DNA from: Stenotrophomonas sp. BIO128-Bstrain
GTDB lineage: Bacteria > Pseudomonadota > Gammaproteobacteria > Xanthomonadales > Xanthomonadaceae
Direction: 5' to 3'
Length of the DNA: 64,000 nucleotides
Assembly (NCBI RefSeq): GCF_030128875.1
Contig: NZ_CP124620.1
Span: 1,860,001 to 1,924,000 of the forward strand
Numbering within the stretch: position 1 is the first letter of the stretch; each line of letters starts with the position of its first letter. This document shows positions 19,618 through 30,034 of the stretch, one piece after another. The notes under the pieces are model-generated. The model was not told where the DNA came from. It saw nothing but the letters and a program-made list of their open reading frames with translations, and did no database searches. Both the position numbers and the translations under genes were made by a program.

Positions 19618-20909
19618 GCGGCCGCCTCCATGCGCAGGGTCACTGCGTTCTCATGGGCATCCAGGCCTTCGGCGCGCGCCAGCACACGCGCGCACTGCCC
19701 GATCGCGGCGATGCCGGCGGCGGTGGCCGACTGCACGCTGATCAGGTTCTGGAAACTGGCCACGCTGACGCCGCTGTAGGCGCGTGCCGCACCGGCGGTG
19801 GGCAGCACGTGGTTGGTGCCACTGCAGTAGTCGCCCAGCGCTTCGGGGGTGTAGTCGCCGAGGAACACCGAACCGGCGGCCTCCACCTTCTCCAACCACG
19901 CGCGCGGCTCGCGCAGCGCGAGAATCAGGTGCTCCGGCGCGTACCGGTTGCTGATCGCGAAGGCCTCATCAAGCGAATCCACCAGGATCAGGCGCGAAGA
20001 CGCCAGCGCCTGCGCGGCGATCTGCGCACGCGACAACTGCGCCAGCTGCGCCTCGACGGCCGCTTCAACCCGATCCACCATCGCCGCGTCATCGGTCAGC
20101 AGCAGCACCTGCGAATCCGGGCCGTGCTCGGCCTGCGAGAGCAGATCGGCGGCGACGAACGCCGGATTGGCGCCGGCATCGGCGATCACCAGCACTTCGG
20201 ACGGGCCGGCCGGCATATCGATGGCCGCCGCGCCGTCCTGGGCCACCTGCTGCTTGGCTTCGGTCACGAAACTGTTGCCCGGGCCATACAGCTTGTCGCA
20301 GGCCGGGACGCTGTCGGTGCCATAGGCCATCGCCGCAATGGCCTGGGCGCCGCCCAGCTTGAACACGCGGTGCACGCCGGTCAGGCGCGCGGCCACCAGC
20401 ACCGCAGGGTCGGCACTGCCGTCCTTTCGCGGCGGCGTGCACAGCACCACCTCGCGGCAGCCGGCCAGCTGCGCGGGCACGCCCAGCATCAAGGCGGTGG
20501 ATGGCAGCGGTGCACTGCCGGCCGGTACATACACCCCCACTCGGGCGATCGGACGCACCACGCGCTCGCAGCGCACGCCGGGCGCGGTCTCGACCGCATA
20601 GCCCTGGCTCATGCCCGCCTGGTGGAAGGTGCGGATGCGGGCGGCGGCATCGATCATCGCCTGCCGCAGTTCGGCGGAGACGGCCTGCTCGGCGGCGGCG
20701 AATTCCGCCTCGCTCACCTCGAAGGTATCCGGCGCCACCCCGTCAAAGCGCAGGGTGATCTCGCGCAGCGCAGCATCGCCGCCTTCGCGCACCGCGGCGA
20801 TCAGGGCCGCGACCGACTCGCGGGTGCGTGCCGCCACGGCCTGGACCGGGCGTTGCAGCGCCTGCGCCTGGGCGCCGGCATCCAATTGGGACCACGTCAA
20901 ACGATTCAT
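19614..20909 (-). CDS. hisD: Histidinol dehydrogenase
   Basis: 431 aa from the ATG at 20909 ([10 protein letters not shown]), which overlaps the hisG stop by 4 bp; a longer upstream extension would run into hisG and is rejected. Zinc and catalytic regions [22 protein letters not shown] and [21 protein letters not shown] are present. It oxidises histidinol to histidine with two NAD. Confidence 0.96.
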   Translation of the reverse strand: MNRLTWSQLDAGAQAQALQRPVQAVAARTRESVAALIAAVREGGDAALREITLRFDGVAPDTFEVSEAEFAAAEQAVSAELRQAMIDAAARIRTFHQAGMSQGYAVETAPGVRCERVVRPIARVGVYVPAGSAPLPSTALMLGVPAQLAGCREVVLCTPPRKDGSADPAVLVAARLTGVHRVFKLGGAQAIAAMAYGTDSVPACDKLYGPGNSFVTEAKQQVAQDGAAAIDMPAGPSEVLVIADAGANPAFVAADLLSQAEHGPDSQVLLLTDDAAMVDRVEAAVEAQLAQLSRAQIAAQALASSRLILVDSLDEAFAISNRYAPEHLILALREPRAWLEKVEAAGSVFLGDYTPEALGDYCSGTNHVLPTAGAARAYSGVSVASFQNLISVQSATAAGIAAIGQCARVLARAEGLDAHENAVTLRMEAAA

Positions 20910-21817
20910 GCCAGCGACCGCTCCACACTCAATACCATCAAGCCCTGCGCGCCCGCGCGCTCCAGTTCCTCCAACCGCTGCCAGGTCAACGCACCGTGGC
21001 ACATGGTCTGCAAACGCAGGTGGCCGCCATCATCGGGCAGCTGCACCAGCGGGTCGGCGTCGGGCAGCAGGCGGGTCAGCTCGGACACGCGATCCAGCTC
21101 GGCGCGGAACATCAGCAGCTTGCTGTCCTGCACCTTCACCACACCATCGAGACGGCGCAGCAGCATCGCCATCAGGCCGGCACGGGCGTCATCGGGCGTG
21201 CGCACCGGGCCGGCCAGTACCGCTTCGCTCTCCAGCAGGGTTTCAACCGGCTTGAGCTGGTTGGCGGCCAACGTCGCGCCACTGGAGACCAGGTCGCAGA
21301 TCAGATCGGCCGTACCCAGGCGCGGGGCGATTTCGACCGATCCGGACAGCTCGACCACCTGCGCATCCACGCCACGCTCGGCCAGCCAGTCGGCCAGGAT
21401 CGCGGGGTAACTGGTGGCAATGCGCTTGCCGGCCAGCTGTTCGACGCCGGTCCATTCCCATTCCTCCGGCACCGCCAGCATCAAGCGGCACTGGCCGAAG
21501 TTGAGCCCGCGCAGCGCCTGGTAGGCGTCCGGCAGGCCGATCCGGCGGCGCGCGGCCCCCTGCTCGTCCAGCTCGTTGCGGCCGACGATGCCAAAGTCGC
21601 ATACGCCATCGGCGATCAGGCCGGGGATATCGTCATCGCGGACCAGCAGCAGGTCCACCGGCAGCGATTCGCCGTAGCAGAACAGCTTGTCTCGGCTCTG
21701 CCGCCAGCTCAGCCCGCAGGCGGTCAGCAGGCTGCGCGCGGGCTCGGCCAGCCGCCCGTTCTTCTGGATGGCGATGCGCAGCCGGTCACGTGCCGGGGCG
21801 GTCTGGGTTGCACTCAT
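20906..21817 (-). CDS. hisG: ATP phosphoribosyltransferase, long form
   Basis: 303 aa from the ATG at 21817 ([23 protein letters not shown]). It is the long HisG, with a C-terminal regulatory domain (about residues 225-303), which in known members binds histidine for feedback inhibition. [17 protein letters not shown] and GKRIATSYP are substrate-binding segments. It starts 10 bp after the repressor gene ends. Confidence 0.95.
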   Translation of the reverse strand: MSATQTAPARDRLRIAIQKNGRLAEPARSLLTACGLSWRQSRDKLFCYGESLPVDLLLVRDDDIPGLIADGVCDFGIVGRNELDEQGAARRRIGLPDAYQALRGLNFGQCRLMLAVPEEWEWTGVEQLAGKRIATSYPAILADWLAERGVDAQVVELSGSVEIAPRLGTADLICDLVSSGATLAANQLKPVETLLESEAVLAGPVRTPDDARAGLMAMLLRRLDGVVKVQDSKLLMFRAELDRVSELTRLLPDADPLVQLPDDGGHLRLQTMCHGALTWQRLEELERAGAQGLMVLSVERSLA

Positions 21818-21827
21818 GGGGAGGTCT

Positions 21828-22148
21828 CTACTCGGATTCGGGGGAGGTCGGCGTGGCGGCGATGGCGGCGGCATAGCCGCCGTGGCCGTGGTCCAGCGAG
21901 CGCGCCACGCGCCCGGTGGTGGTCACGCTGACCCCGGTCAACTCATGGATCTCGCGATACGGCACGCCCTGCTGCAGCAACGGCACCACTTTCCAGCGGT
22001 CGGACAGCGCCTCCAGCTCGGCAGGCGTGCACAGGTCGCGCAGGAACGCGGTCACTGCCTCCGGATCGGACAGGGCAGCAAACGCACGCGCCAGCGAGGC
22101 CAGATCGGCCTGGGCATCTTTTTCGCGGGGGATCGGACGTAGTTTCAT
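21828..22148 (-). CDS. TrpR/YerC-family repressor heading the his operon
   Basis: 106 aa, matching the TrpR/YerC fold. The region [47 protein letters not shown] aligns with the TrpR helix-turn-helix, including the conserved GVSxTTxxR recognition helix. As the first gene of the his operon it is the natural candidate for histidine-responsive autoregulation. A perfect palindrome lies 6 bp in front of its ATG. I recall TrpR-family histidine regulators being proposed in Xanthomonadales, but could not check this here. Confidence 0.88.
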   Translation of the reverse strand: MKLRPIPREKDAQADLASLARAFAALSDPEAVTAFLRDLCTPAELEALSDRWKVVPLLQQGVPYREIHELTGVSVTTTGRVARSLDHGHGGYAAAIAATPTSPESE

Positions 22149-22154
22149 CGTATC

Positions 22155-22178
22155 AATGTAATAGCGTGCTATTACATT
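22155..22178 (-). promoter_or_regulatory. Perfect 24-bp palindrome, putative operator of the his operon
   Basis: AATGTAATAGC is followed by two bases and then its exact reverse complement. The 3' half contains TATTAC, which fits a -10 box 16 bp from a TTGCGC -35. Transcription would then start almost at the repressor ATG, giving a leaderless or near-leaderless transcript. The TrpR-like protein is the likely ligand. Confidence 0.8.
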
Positions 22179-22249
22179 AGCGCAAATGACGGCGCACGGT
22201 CAAACCGCTGCGCAGGCGGAATGGGCCGGTTCAGGGTCTGGAAACGAAC

Positions 22250-22271
22250 AACGCCCGCGTTGGCGGGCGTT
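22250..22271. repeat. GC-rich hairpin between his operon and lipoprotein gene
   Basis: AACGCCCGC / GCGGGCGTT form a 9-bp stem with a 4-base loop. No T tract follows, so it is probably an mRNA 3'-end or REP-associated structure. Confidence 0.5.
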
Positions 22272-22293
22272 GGATGGGTATCCACGGAGAAGC

Positions 22294-22318
22294 GTGCCGA
22301 CCAGCGGTCGGCACCTAC
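22294..22318 (-). repeat. GTAG-type REP hairpin (SMAG-like)
   Basis: On the minus strand the sequence reads GTAG followed by a GTGCCGACC / GGTCGGCAC stem with a short loop. A GTAG tetranucleotide in front of a GC hairpin is the described S. maltophilia REP form. The TAG of this GTAG is the stop codon of the lipoprotein gene. Confidence 0.65.
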
Positions 22319-22608
22319 CGGCAGCGGACCTCGGCACGCAGGGCACCGCTGCGCAGGCATTCGCCAAGCAGGCCGCCCTGGCGGCTGGGAAGCGACTCCA
22401 GCGCTTCCAGCGGGCCCGTACCCTTGGGGCAGGCGCTGCTGGCCAGTTCGCGCAGGTCGTGTTCCAACAACTGCGGGTCAACCATGTGGCAGCGGTCGAC
22501 CGTCAACCGGAAATGCCCGGGGCCGATCCGCTTGCTGCGCAGCTGCGGATCGCTCTGGCAGCCGGCGAGCAGGAGCACCATCAGTGCCCCCGCCCCCAGC
22601 CGCTTCAT
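22315..22608 (-). CDS. Small lipoprotein of unknown function
   Basis: 97 aa. The signal peptide [17 protein letters not shown] ends in a lipobox (LLAGC), so the mature protein should be lipidated at Cys17. It has four more Cys residues, possibly two disulfides. The ATG overlaps the hisS stop by 4 bp. Not recognised beyond this. Confidence 0.7.
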   Translation of the reverse strand: MKRLGAGALMVLLLAGCQSDPQLRSKRIGPGHFRLTVDRCHMVDPQLLEHDLRELASSACPKGTGPLEALESLPSRQGGLLGECLRSGALRAEVRCR

Positions 22609-24002
22609 GCCATCGCCTTGGCCTGCTCCAGCTCGACCTGCAGCGCGCTGGCCAATTCGTCGCGGGCGACCTCGAACTGCTGCTCGCGCAGCAGATCCTT
22701 GACCGCCACCACGCCACGCGCCAGCTCATCCTCACCGGCCAGCACGACGAAACGGATACCCGCCTTGGCCGCGTATTGGAACTGCTTGCCGATCTTCTTC
22801 GGCTCCATCTGCACTTCGGCATTGATGCCGCCCACGCGCAGGCGACGGGCGATATCCAGCGACTCCGGCAGGCCGTTGTCGTCCATCAGGGCCACCAGCG
22901 CGTGCACGCTGCTGTCCTCGATACCGGCGATCAGGCCGGCCTCGCGCAGCTGCCAGAACAGGCGGGTCAAGCCGATGGAGATGCCCACGCCCGGCAGCTT
23001 GGACTTGCTGTAGTGGCTGGCCAGGTCTTCGTAACGGCCGCCCGAGCAGATCGAGCCGATCTGCGGGTGGTCGGTCAGCGTGGTCTCGTAGACCGTGCCG
23101 GTGTAGTAGTCCAGGCCGCGCGCGATCGAGAAGTTCAGGCAGTACGCGGTTTCCGGCACGCCCAGCGCCTTGACCAGCTGCAGCACTTCGCGCAGCTCGG
23201 CCACGCCCTGCTTGAGCGTCTCGCTGGCGGCCGCATCGGCCAGCAGTGCGTCCAGCTGGGCCAGCGCATCGGCATGGCTGCTCGAGCGCACGGCGACGAA
23301 GGCCAGGATGCGCTCGACCTGCTCGGCGGGAATATCAAAGCCCTCGCCCACCAGCGTCTCGCGCACGTAATCGGCGCCACGCTTGTCCAGCTTGTCCACT
23401 TCACGCAGCACGGCCAGCTGGCGCTCGCCATCGGCCACGCCCAGGCTTTCGAAGAAGCCGCGCATCAGCTTGCGGTTGTTGAGCTGCACCGAGAAATCAC
23501 CGATGCGCAGTTCAGCGAACACCGCATGGATCACCGCCAGCACTTCGGCGTCGTAACGGGTGCTCAGCGTGTCCTTGCCGATCACATCGATATCGCACTG
23601 GTAGAACTCACGGAAGCGGCCACGCTGGGCACGCTCGCCGCGGTACACGCGCTGCATCTGGTAGCGGCGGAACGGGAAAGTCAGGTCGTGTTCGTGCTCG
23701 GCCACGTAGCGCGCCAGCGGCACGGTCAGGTCGAAGCGCAGGGCCAGTTCGGGCAGCGCCTTCTCTTCGGCTTCGGCGGCATTGGCCAGCGCGCCGGTGG
23801 ACTGCACGAAATACACCTGGCGCTCGGTCTCGCCGCCGGACTTGGTCAGCAGCACATCGGACAGCTCGAACACCGGGGTTTCCACCGGCAGGAACCCGAA
23901 CCGCTCGTAGTTGCGGCGGATGACGTCCAGCATGCGCTGGAACGCGATCTGCTCACGCGGCAGCAATTCCATGATGCCGGGCGGCGTACGGGGCTTGATC
24001 AC
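22605..24002 (-). CDS. hisS: Histidyl-tRNA synthetase
   Basis: 465 aa from a GTG at 24002 preceded by AGGAG at 8 bp; an ATG 14 codons upstream lacks such a site. Class II motifs are present: motif 1 around [14 protein letters not shown], motif 2 [14 protein letters not shown], and the histidine-specific segments [10 protein letters not shown] and [13 protein letters not shown]-terminal anticodon-binding domain follows ([19 protein letters not shown]). It charges tRNA-His. Confidence 0.95.
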   Translation of the reverse strand: MIKPRTPPGIMELLPREQIAFQRMLDVIRRNYERFGFLPVETPVFELSDVLLTKSGGETERQVYFVQSTGALANAAEAEEKALPELALRFDLTVPLARYVAEHEHDLTFPFRRYQMQRVYRGERAQRGRFREFYQCDIDVIGKDTLSTRYDAEVLAVIHAVFAELRIGDFSVQLNNRKLMRGFFESLGVADGERQLAVLREVDKLDKRGADYVRETLVGEGFDIPAEQVERILAFVAVRSSSHADALAQLDALLADAAASETLKQGVAELREVLQLVKALGVPETAYCLNFSIARGLDYYTGTVYETTLTDHPQIGSICSGGRYEDLASHYSKSKLPGVGISIGLTRLFWQLREAGLIAGIEDSSVHALVALMDDNGLPESLDIARRLRVGGINAEVQMEPKKIGKQFQYAAKAGIRFVVLAGEDELARGVVAVKDLLREQQFEVARDELASALQVELEQAKAMA

Positions 24003-24142
24003 TTGCGGGACTCCTGCGGAAACGGGGGGATGAGCGAGCGGCATATTCTAGCCGCAGCCAGCGCGACGGGCCGCATCCTGCGTCAGGACCGGGCCAATGG
24101 CGGCATGAAGTATCATAGGCAGGCCCCGCTTGCTGACCTGAC

Positions 24143-24904
24143 ATGACCCGGCCCCACTCCGGTACCGCGCTTTCCGCTGTTGAAGACCCCGCCGCCCCCG
24201 GTTGCTCGCCCCTGCGCGACTGCCTGCATTGCTCGGTACGGCACCTGGCGGTCTGCTCGGCGCTGTCGCCGGATGAAGTGCAGGCGCTGGAGCGGGTCAC
24301 CGTCTCGCAGGCGCTGCCGCTGGGATCTACCCTGGCCCGTGCCGGCGAGCCGCGCCAACATGTCTATACGATTACGGCCGGCGCGCTGCGCCTGGTCCGC
24401 ACGCTGGCCGACGGGCGCCGCCAGATCAGCGGCTTCGTGCTGCCCGGCGATTTCCTCGGCCTGAGCGGCAGCGACCACCACCGCTACGACATCGAGGCCA
24501 TCGCCGACAGCCGGGTCTGCCGCGTGGCCCTGCCGCAGATGAAGGACCTGCGCTCGCGCTTCCCCCACTTGGAACGGAAGCTGCTGCAGCGCGCCTGCCA
24601 GGAACTGGATGCCGCGCAGGATGCTGCGATGGCGCTGGGCCGGCTGCAGCCGGCCGAGAAGGTCGCCGATTTCCTGCTGCGCCTGGCCGCGCGCGAAGCG
24701 TTGCTCGGCGAACCGGGGCTGCGCGTGACCCTGCCGATGGGCCGTGGCGACATCGCCGACCATCTCGGCCTGACCATGGAAACCGTCAGCCGCACCTTCA
24801 CCAAGCTGCGCCAGCAGGGCCTGATCGCCCTGCCCCATCTGAACACCGTCGAGATCCTCGACGAAGCCGGTCTCCAGAAGCTGTCGGCCGACGAGTCTTA
24901 CTGA
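24143..24904 (+). CDS. FNR-type oxygen-sensing regulator (CRP/FNR family)
   Basis: 253 aa. The N-terminal cysteines are spaced C27-x2-C30-x7-C38 (plus C21), with a further Cys in IADSRVCRV in the sensor domain, together suited to a [4Fe-4S] cluster of the FnrN/FnrL class. The cNMP-like beta-roll (about 45-150) is followed by a winged HTH containing RGDIADHLGLTMETVSRTFTKLRQQGLI. The recognition helix ETVSR matches FNR specificity (TTGAT-type sites). It should activate anaerobic or microaerobic genes. Confidence 0.88.
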   Translation: MTRPHSGTALSAVEDPAAPGCSPLRDCLHCSVRHLAVCSALSPDEVQALERVTVSQALPLGSTLARAGEPRQHVYTITAGALRLVRTLADGRRQISGFVLPGDFLGLSGSDHHRYDIEAIADSRVCRVALPQMKDLRSRFPHLERKLLQRACQELDAAQDAAMALGRLQPAEKVADFLLRLAAREALLGEPGLRVTLPMGRGDIADHLGLTMETVSRTFTKLRQQGLIALPHLNTVEILDEAGLQKLSADESY

Positions 24905-24911
24905 CCCCGCC

Positions 24912-26204
24912 TCAGCCGCGCAGCAGCACCTCACGCAGCGCGCCATACGCCGGCGCGCATGCCTCGGCCCGCGCCGGCCGCTCCAGCAACGCGGCCAGGG
25001 CCGGCGGCACCGGCAACGGCCGGCCGATCAACGGCTCCACCACCGACTCGAACTTGGCAGGATGCGCGGTGGCCGCCACCGCCCAATGCCCCTGCACGCC
25101 GGCAGCACGCAGGTGCTCCAGGCGCGCCACCGCGGTCGCCGTATGCGGGCAGAACACCTCGCCATGCAGGTCATGGCGCCGCTTGATCACTTCACGGATC
25201 GCCGCATCATCCACGGCTTCGGCCGTGAACGCGCCCCGCAGGGCCACGTCATCTTCGTTGTACAACCACCGCAGCCGCTCGAAATTGCTGGGCGCGCCCA
25301 CGTCCATCGCATTGGCGATGGTCGCGACGCTGGTCTGCGCCTGGTAGGCATCGCCCTGGAAATAGCGCGGCAACACATCGTTGGCATTGGTCGCCAGGGC
25401 GATCTGCCCCAGCGGCAGCCCCATCGTCCGCGCCAGGATGGCCGCCATCGCGTTGCCCAGGTTGCCGGTCGGAATCACCAGATTGAGCACATGGCCGGTC
25501 TGCGCCTGATGTAGCAGTGCGGCGTGTGCGTAGTAACTCATCTGCGGCAGCCAACGGCCCAGGCTGATGCTGTTGGCCGAGCTCAGCGGCACCGCGTCCT
25601 GCAGCTCACGATCGCCCAGCGCCTGCTTCACCATCGCCTGGCAATCATCGAAGGAACCGGCCACCCGCAGCGTGTGGATGTTGTCGCCGAAGCAGCCGAG
25701 CTGATGCGCCTGGCGCGGCGAGACGCGGCCATCCGGGTACAGCACCACCACGCGGATCCCCGGCTGCCGATGGAAGGCAGCGGCCACCGCCGCGCCGGTA
25801 TCGCCCGAGGTCGCCACCACGATCGTCAGCGGGCGCTCGCGCCCCTGCTGCAACCGGGCAAGACAGGCCGCAAGGAAGCGCGCACCGAAATCCTTGAACG
25901 CCGCCGTGGGGCCATGGAACAGCTCCAGCACATGGTCATCGGCGGTTGCCAGCGCGCGCAGCGGCGCATCGAAATTGAAGGCCTGCGCGCAGAGTTCGGG
26001 CAGCACCGTTTCCAAGGCATCGTCCTGGAAGTACGGTGCAAGCACTGCGGCCGCGGTCTGCGCGAAGCTCGCCTGCGCTGACCAGCTCTGCAACTGCGGG
26101 CGGTGTTCGGGCACATACAGACCGCCATCCGGGGCAAGGCCTGCGGCAAGCGCCTGGCTGAGCGAGGTGGCGGGAGCAGCGTGACGCGTGGAGACAAACT
26201 TCAT
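24912..26204 (-). CDS. thrC: Threonine synthase
   Basis: 430 aa from the ATG at 26204 (MKFVSTRHAAPATSLSQAL). The PLP Lys lies in PTAAFKDFGARFLA, with STSGDTG-like ATSGDTGAAVAAAF and NLGNAMAA downstream. It converts O-phosphohomoserine to threonine. Last gene of the thrA-thrB-thrC cluster, 31 bp after thrB. Confidence 0.95.
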   Translation of the reverse strand: MKFVSTRHAAPATSLSQALAAGLAPDGGLYVPEHRPQLQSWSAQASFAQTAAAVLAPYFQDDALETVLPELCAQAFNFDAPLRALATADDHVLELFHGPTAAFKDFGARFLAACLARLQQGRERPLTIVVATSGDTGAAVAAAFHRQPGIRVVVLYPDGRVSPRQAHQLGCFGDNIHTLRVAGSFDDCQAMVKQALGDRELQDAVPLSSANSISLGRWLPQMSYYAHAALLHQAQTGHVLNLVIPTGNLGNAMAAILARTMGLPLGQIALATNANDVLPRYFQGDAYQAQTSVATIANAMDVGAPSNFERLRWLYNEDDVALRGAFTAEAVDDAAIREVIKRRHDLHGEVFCPHTATAVARLEHLRAAGVQGHWAVAATAHPAKFESVVEPLIGRPLPVPPALAALLERPARAEACAPAYGALREVLLRG

Positions 26205-26235
26205 CGGAGATCCCAAAGTAGAAAGAGTGGAGGCG

Positions 26236-27168
26236 TCACAGCAGTCGGGCGGCAGGAGCATTCAAGGGCGACACCCAGCTTTGGCTGTCGAAGCCTGCCT
26301 CGGCGAACGCCCGCTGGACCGCGGCCTGCGCGGCGAGTGCGGCCTCGCGGTGTTCGAACCAGGCAAACACGCTTGGCCCCGCGCCGGAAATGCTGGCGCC
26401 CATCGCCCCGGCGGACAGCGCGGCATCGCGCGCCGCCGCAAACCCGGTGATCAGCCCGGCACGGCGTGGCTCCACCAGCACGTCGCGCAGGCCCGCCCGG
26501 ACCAGCCCGGCATCGGACGTGTAGCAGCCACTGAGCACCAGTGCCAGGTTCGCGCTCTGCGCGACGAACTCGCTCAGCGCGTAGTGCCCTTGCAGTGCAG
26601 CGCGTGCGCGGCGGGTCTCCAGCACCGCATCCGGATGCACCAGCAGGCTGTGCCACGCCGCCGGGACCGGCACCGGCACCAGGCGGTCGGCCGTGCTCAG
26701 TACCAGCCCGCCCAGCAGCATCGGCCCGAGGTTATCGCCGTGGCGGCCGCCACTGGCCACCGCCTCGCCAGTCAACGCGAACGGATACAACGCTTCGCGC
26801 GACAACGGCTGCGGCAACAGCGCATTGGCGGCCACCAGCGCCGCCACGCAGGAGGCAGCCGAACCGCCCATGCCCGAGCCCAGGGCGATGCCCTTGTCGA
26901 TCTCCACCTCAAAGCCGAAGGGCAGATCCAGGGCGGCGCACAGCGCGATCAGCGCAGCACCGGCAGTGTTGTCCTCGGCCACCAGCGGCAGGTCCACCGT
27001 GGTGCCGCGGATCGCGTGGATGCGAACCACGGGCTCGTCGATCCGGCGGACCGTGACCGTATCGCCAACGCCTTCGATCGCGTGGCCAAGAATATCGAAC
27101 CCTACCCCCACGTTGCCGACCGAGGCCGGTGCGAACGCGCGTGCTTCAATGCTGCTGCCGTGACTCAC
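26236..27168 (-). CDS. thrB: Homoserine kinase (GHMP family)
   Basis: 310 aa. The GHMP phosphate-binding loop [15 protein letters not shown] is in the middle, with [14 protein letters not shown] at the N-terminus. The start codon is GTG and overlaps the thrA stop as GTGA. It phosphorylates homoserine for ThrC. Confidence 0.95.
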   Translation of the reverse strand: MSHGSSIEARAFAPASVGNVGVGFDILGHAIEGVGDTVTVRRIDEPVVRIHAIRGTTVDLPLVAEDNTAGAALIALCAALDLPFGFEVEIDKGIALGSGMGGSAASCVAALVAANALLPQPLSREALYPFALTGEAVASGGRHGDNLGPMLLGGLVLSTADRLVPVPVPAAWHSLLVHPDAVLETRRARAALQGHYALSEFVAQSANLALVLSGCYTSDAGLVRAGLRDVLVEPRRAGLITGFAAARDAALSAGAMGASISGAGPSVFAWFEHREAALAAQAAVQRAFAEAGFDSQSWVSPLNAPAARLL

Positions 27169-29687
27169 AGGCGCGCTCCTTCGCCCACCGCCACGCGCAG
27201 CACATCGGCGAACACGCCCGCGGCGGTCACCTCCGGCCCGGCACCCGGACCCTGCACCACCAGCGGGTTATCGCAGTAGCGGCGCGTGGTGAACTGCACC
27301 ACGTTGTCGGTCAGGCGCAGGTTGGCGAAGGCATGCGCCGCCGGCAGCGCGACGAGTCCTACTTCAGCGCCGTCGGGGGTCAGGCGTGCCACGTAACGCA
27401 GCACCGCACCCTCGGCCCTGGCGACGGCCAGCCGCTCGGCAAACACCGCATCGATCTGCGGCAGGCCGGCCATGAAATTCTCCACGCTGGCCTGGCGCAG
27501 CGCTTCGGGCACCAGGCTCTCCACGCGCACCTGCTCCAGGCTGAGTTCACGGCCCGCCTCACGCGCCAGGATCACCAGCTTGCGCGCGACATCCACGCCG
27601 GAGAGATCATCGCGCGGGTCCGGCTCGGTGTAGCCCATGCCACGCGCCTGGTTGACCAGATCGGAGAACGGCACCTGGCCGTCGTATTTGTTGAACAGCC
27701 ACGCCAGCGTGCCGGAGAAGATGCCGTCGATCGCCAGCACCTCATCGCCGGTATCGACCAGGTCGCGCAGCGTGGTGATGACCGGCAGCCCTGCCCCCAC
27801 CGTGGCCTCGTAACGGAAGCGCGCGCCACTGCCGGCGGCCGCCTCGCGGATTGCGTGATAGCGCTCCAGCGGACCGGCGCCGGCCTGTTTGTTCGGGGTG
27901 ACCACGTGGATGCCCGCGGCCAGCCAGCCGGCATAGCGGTCGGCCACATCGGCGCTGCCACTGCAATCGATGATCAGCGCGTGCGGCAGGTGGGCAGAGA
28001 GCAGATGCTCGGTGAACGCCTCCAGGTCACTCGGCTGCGCTGGGCCGGACAGCGCCGCGCGCCAGTCGCCCTTCAAGCCCCGTTCGTCCAGCACCATGCG
28101 GCTGCGCGAGGCCACCGCACGCAGGCGCAGATCCACGTTGGCGCGGCCCAGCAGCTGCACCTGGGCGGCCTGCAGCTGATCCAGCAGGGCCGCCCCCACG
28201 TTGCCCGGGCCGATCACACCGACCGAGAACGTCTGCGGCGACAGCCAGAAGCCGGCATGCGCCGCACGCAGGGCCTTGGTCGCATGGCGGCTGTCCACCG
28301 CCACGGAGATGTTGCGCTCGGACGAGCCCTGCGCGATCGCCAGGATGTTCACCTGCGCGCGGCCCAGCGACTCGAACAGGCGCGCAGCCACGCCGGGCTG
28401 CCCGGCCATGCCGTCCCCCACCGCCGCCAGCACGCTTACGTTGTCGGTCAGCTGCACGCGCTGCACCTGGCCCAGGCTCAACTCATGCGCGAACGCCTGC
28501 AGCAGCGACTCACGCGCACGTACCGCCTCGGCCTGTTTCACCACGCAGCAGATCGAGTGCTCGGAAGACCCCTGCGAGATCATCACCACCGACACATGCG
28601 CATTGCGCAGCGCCGCGAATACCCGCTCGGCCGTGCCAGGCACGCCGATCAGGCCGGTGCCTTCCAGGTTGATGACCGCCAGGTCCGGGCTCAAGGTCAG
28701 GCCCTTGATCGGGCCGGAGGCGGTGCGCTCGGCGGTGATGCGCGTACCCGGATGGTCCGGGTGGAACGTGTTGCGGATGATGATCGGCAGGCCGCGCTCG
28801 ATCGCCGGCGACATCGTCTGCGGGTGCACCACCTTGGCGCCGAAATAGGCCAGCTCGCAGGCTTCGTCGTAACTCAGCGCCTCCAGCTGGACCGCCTCGG
28901 GCACCACGCGCGGGTCGGCGGAGAGCACGCCGTCCACATCCGTCCAGATATGCAGCTCATCGGCATTGAACAAGGCGGCGAAGATCGCCCCGGAGTAGTC
29001 GCTGCCGTTGCGGCCCAGCGTGGTGATGCGGTCCTGGCGGTCGCGGGCGACAAAACCGGTGGCCACGATGCGCGATTGCGGGTGCTGCAGCCGCCATTGC
29101 GCAAGGCGTTCGGCGCTGCGCACCCAGTCCACGTCCACACCCAGTTCGCCGCGCTCGATCACCAGCACATCGCGCGCATCCAGCACGGCGCAGTCTTCGC
29201 CAAGCGTCTGCAGGTACTGGCCCAGCAGCTGCGCCGAGTACACCTCGCCCATCCCCTGCACCCGGTCCAGCACTTCGGTGGGCAGGCCACCGATCACCGC
29301 CAGCGCGCCCAGCACCTCGGCCAGCTGATCGAAACGCTGGTCCAGCCACTCCACCGTCGCGCCGGCGTGTTCGCCCAGCAACGCCACTGCGGCGCCACGG
29401 TGGCGCGCACGCAGCGCATGCCAATGCTCGCGCCAGGCCGAACCGTCTTCGGCCGCCAGCGTGGCCACGTCGATCAACGCATCGGTGACGCCCTTCATCG
29501 CCGACACCACGGTGACCTGCATCGCCTCGTCACGCGCCAGCAGCAGCTGCGCCACGTGACGATAGCGCTCGGCATCGGCGACCGAGGTGCCGCCGAACTT
29601 GTGGACGACGGTCGCCACCCCGGCACGCGAGGCGACGGAGACGGCAGGCTGGGCGGAGGGTGGAGCGGAAGCGGCGACAGAAGACAT
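27165..29687 (-). CDS. thrA: Bifunctional aspartokinase I / homoserine dehydrogenase I
   Basis: 840 aa. The aspartokinase half (about 27-460) begins [15 protein letters not shown] and includes two ACT domains. The dehydrogenase half (about 475-840) has the NAD(P) loop [15 protein letters not shown] and the [12 protein letters not shown] and [14 protein letters not shown] catalytic segments. It performs the first and third steps to threonine, in known members with threonine feedback inhibition. A Thr-rich leader peptide precedes it. Confidence 0.96.
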   Translation of the reverse strand: MSSVAASAPPSAQPAVSVASRAGVATVVHKFGGTSVADAERYRHVAQLLLARDEAMQVTVVSAMKGVTDALIDVATLAAEDGSAWREHWHALRARHRGAAVALLGEHAGATVEWLDQRFDQLAEVLGALAVIGGLPTEVLDRVQGMGEVYSAQLLGQYLQTLGEDCAVLDARDVLVIERGELGVDVDWVRSAERLAQWRLQHPQSRIVATGFVARDRQDRITTLGRNGSDYSGAIFAALFNADELHIWTDVDGVLSADPRVVPEAVQLEALSYDEACELAYFGAKVVHPQTMSPAIERGLPIIIRNTFHPDHPGTRITAERTASGPIKGLTLSPDLAVINLEGTGLIGVPGTAERVFAALRNAHVSVVMISQGSSEHSICCVVKQAEAVRARESLLQAFAHELSLGQVQRVQLTDNVSVLAAVGDGMAGQPGVAARLFESLGRAQVNILAIAQGSSERNISVAVDSRHATKALRAAHAGFWLSPQTFSVGVIGPGNVGAALLDQLQAAQVQLLGRANVDLRLRAVASRSRMVLDERGLKGDWRAALSGPAQPSDLEAFTEHLLSAHLPHALIIDCSGSADVADRYAGWLAAGIHVVTPNKQAGAGPLERYHAIREAAAGSGARFRYEATVGAGLPVITTLRDLVDTGDEVLAIDGIFSGTLAWLFNKYDGQVPFSDLVNQARGMGYTEPDPRDDLSGVDVARKLVILAREAGRELSLEQVRVESLVPEALRQASVENFMAGLPQIDAVFAERLAVARAEGAVLRYVARLTPDGAEVGLVALPAAHAFANLRLTDNVVQFTTRRYCDNPLVVQGPGAGPEVTAAGVFADVLRVAVGEGARL

Positions 29688-29701
29688 GCTGACCTCGATG
29701 C

Positions 29702-29763
29702 GAGGCCCCGCGGCATATCAGGCTTGAGAGTTTCCCCCGCCACCTGATCTGGGTGCGGGGCCG
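29702..29763 (-). promoter_or_regulatory. Attenuator-like alternative hairpins between thr leader and thrA
   Basis: On the minus strand GGCCCCGC (29756-29763) can pair locally with GGCGGGG or distally with GCGGGGCC near 29702-29711, which is mutually exclusive pairing of the kind used in attenuation. No strong U tract follows either hairpin, so the mechanism may differ from classic intrinsic termination. Confidence 0.5.
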
Positions 29764-29776
29764 TGGTTTTCGGAAA

Positions 29777-29905
29777 TTACGCGAAGACGACGGGCCGCAC
29801 CGGGCGAGTGGTGGCGGTGGTAATGATGGTGGTACCGGTCGACACGGTCTGCCCGCCCGCGGAGGCGGGAAGGAGCAGCTGGATGTGGGCGGCGGTGATG
29901 ACCAT
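29777..29905 (-). CDS. thrL: thr operon leader peptide
   Basis: 42 codons from the ATG at 29905. The middle reads TVSTGTTIITTATT: nine Thr and two Ile within 14 residues, the hallmark of Thr/Ile-sensing leader peptides such as E. coli ThrL. The initiator is uncertain, since a downstream GTG would give a 22-residue form closer in size to ThrL. A consensus TTGACA lies at 29936-29941. Ribosome stalling at Thr codons would control thrA. Confidence 0.78.
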   Translation of the reverse strand: MVITAAHIQLLLPASAGGQTVSTGTTIITTATTRPVRPVVFA

Positions 29906-29935
29906 GGGCCAAGAAAACTACGCTGCCGCCCTGCT

Positions 29936-29941
29936 TGTCAA
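29936..29941 (-). promoter_or_regulatory. -35 box of the thr operon promoter
   Basis: TTGACA on the minus strand, with a weak TAGTTT about 15 bp on. It lies directly upstream of the leader peptide. Confidence 0.5.
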
Positions 29942-30034
29942 GTGCTGCGCTGCAAAAGATCGCGCCACGTAAACCGCCGCGATCGTCGGCCAAACAGTTG
30001 CGATTGTGACCATCCAGATACAGCAAGGGCTGCC

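Noticed and set aside
27129..29747. 872-codon open frame on the plus strand
   Set aside because: Antisense to thrA; rich in His/Arg/Gln as expected from reversed high-GC codons.
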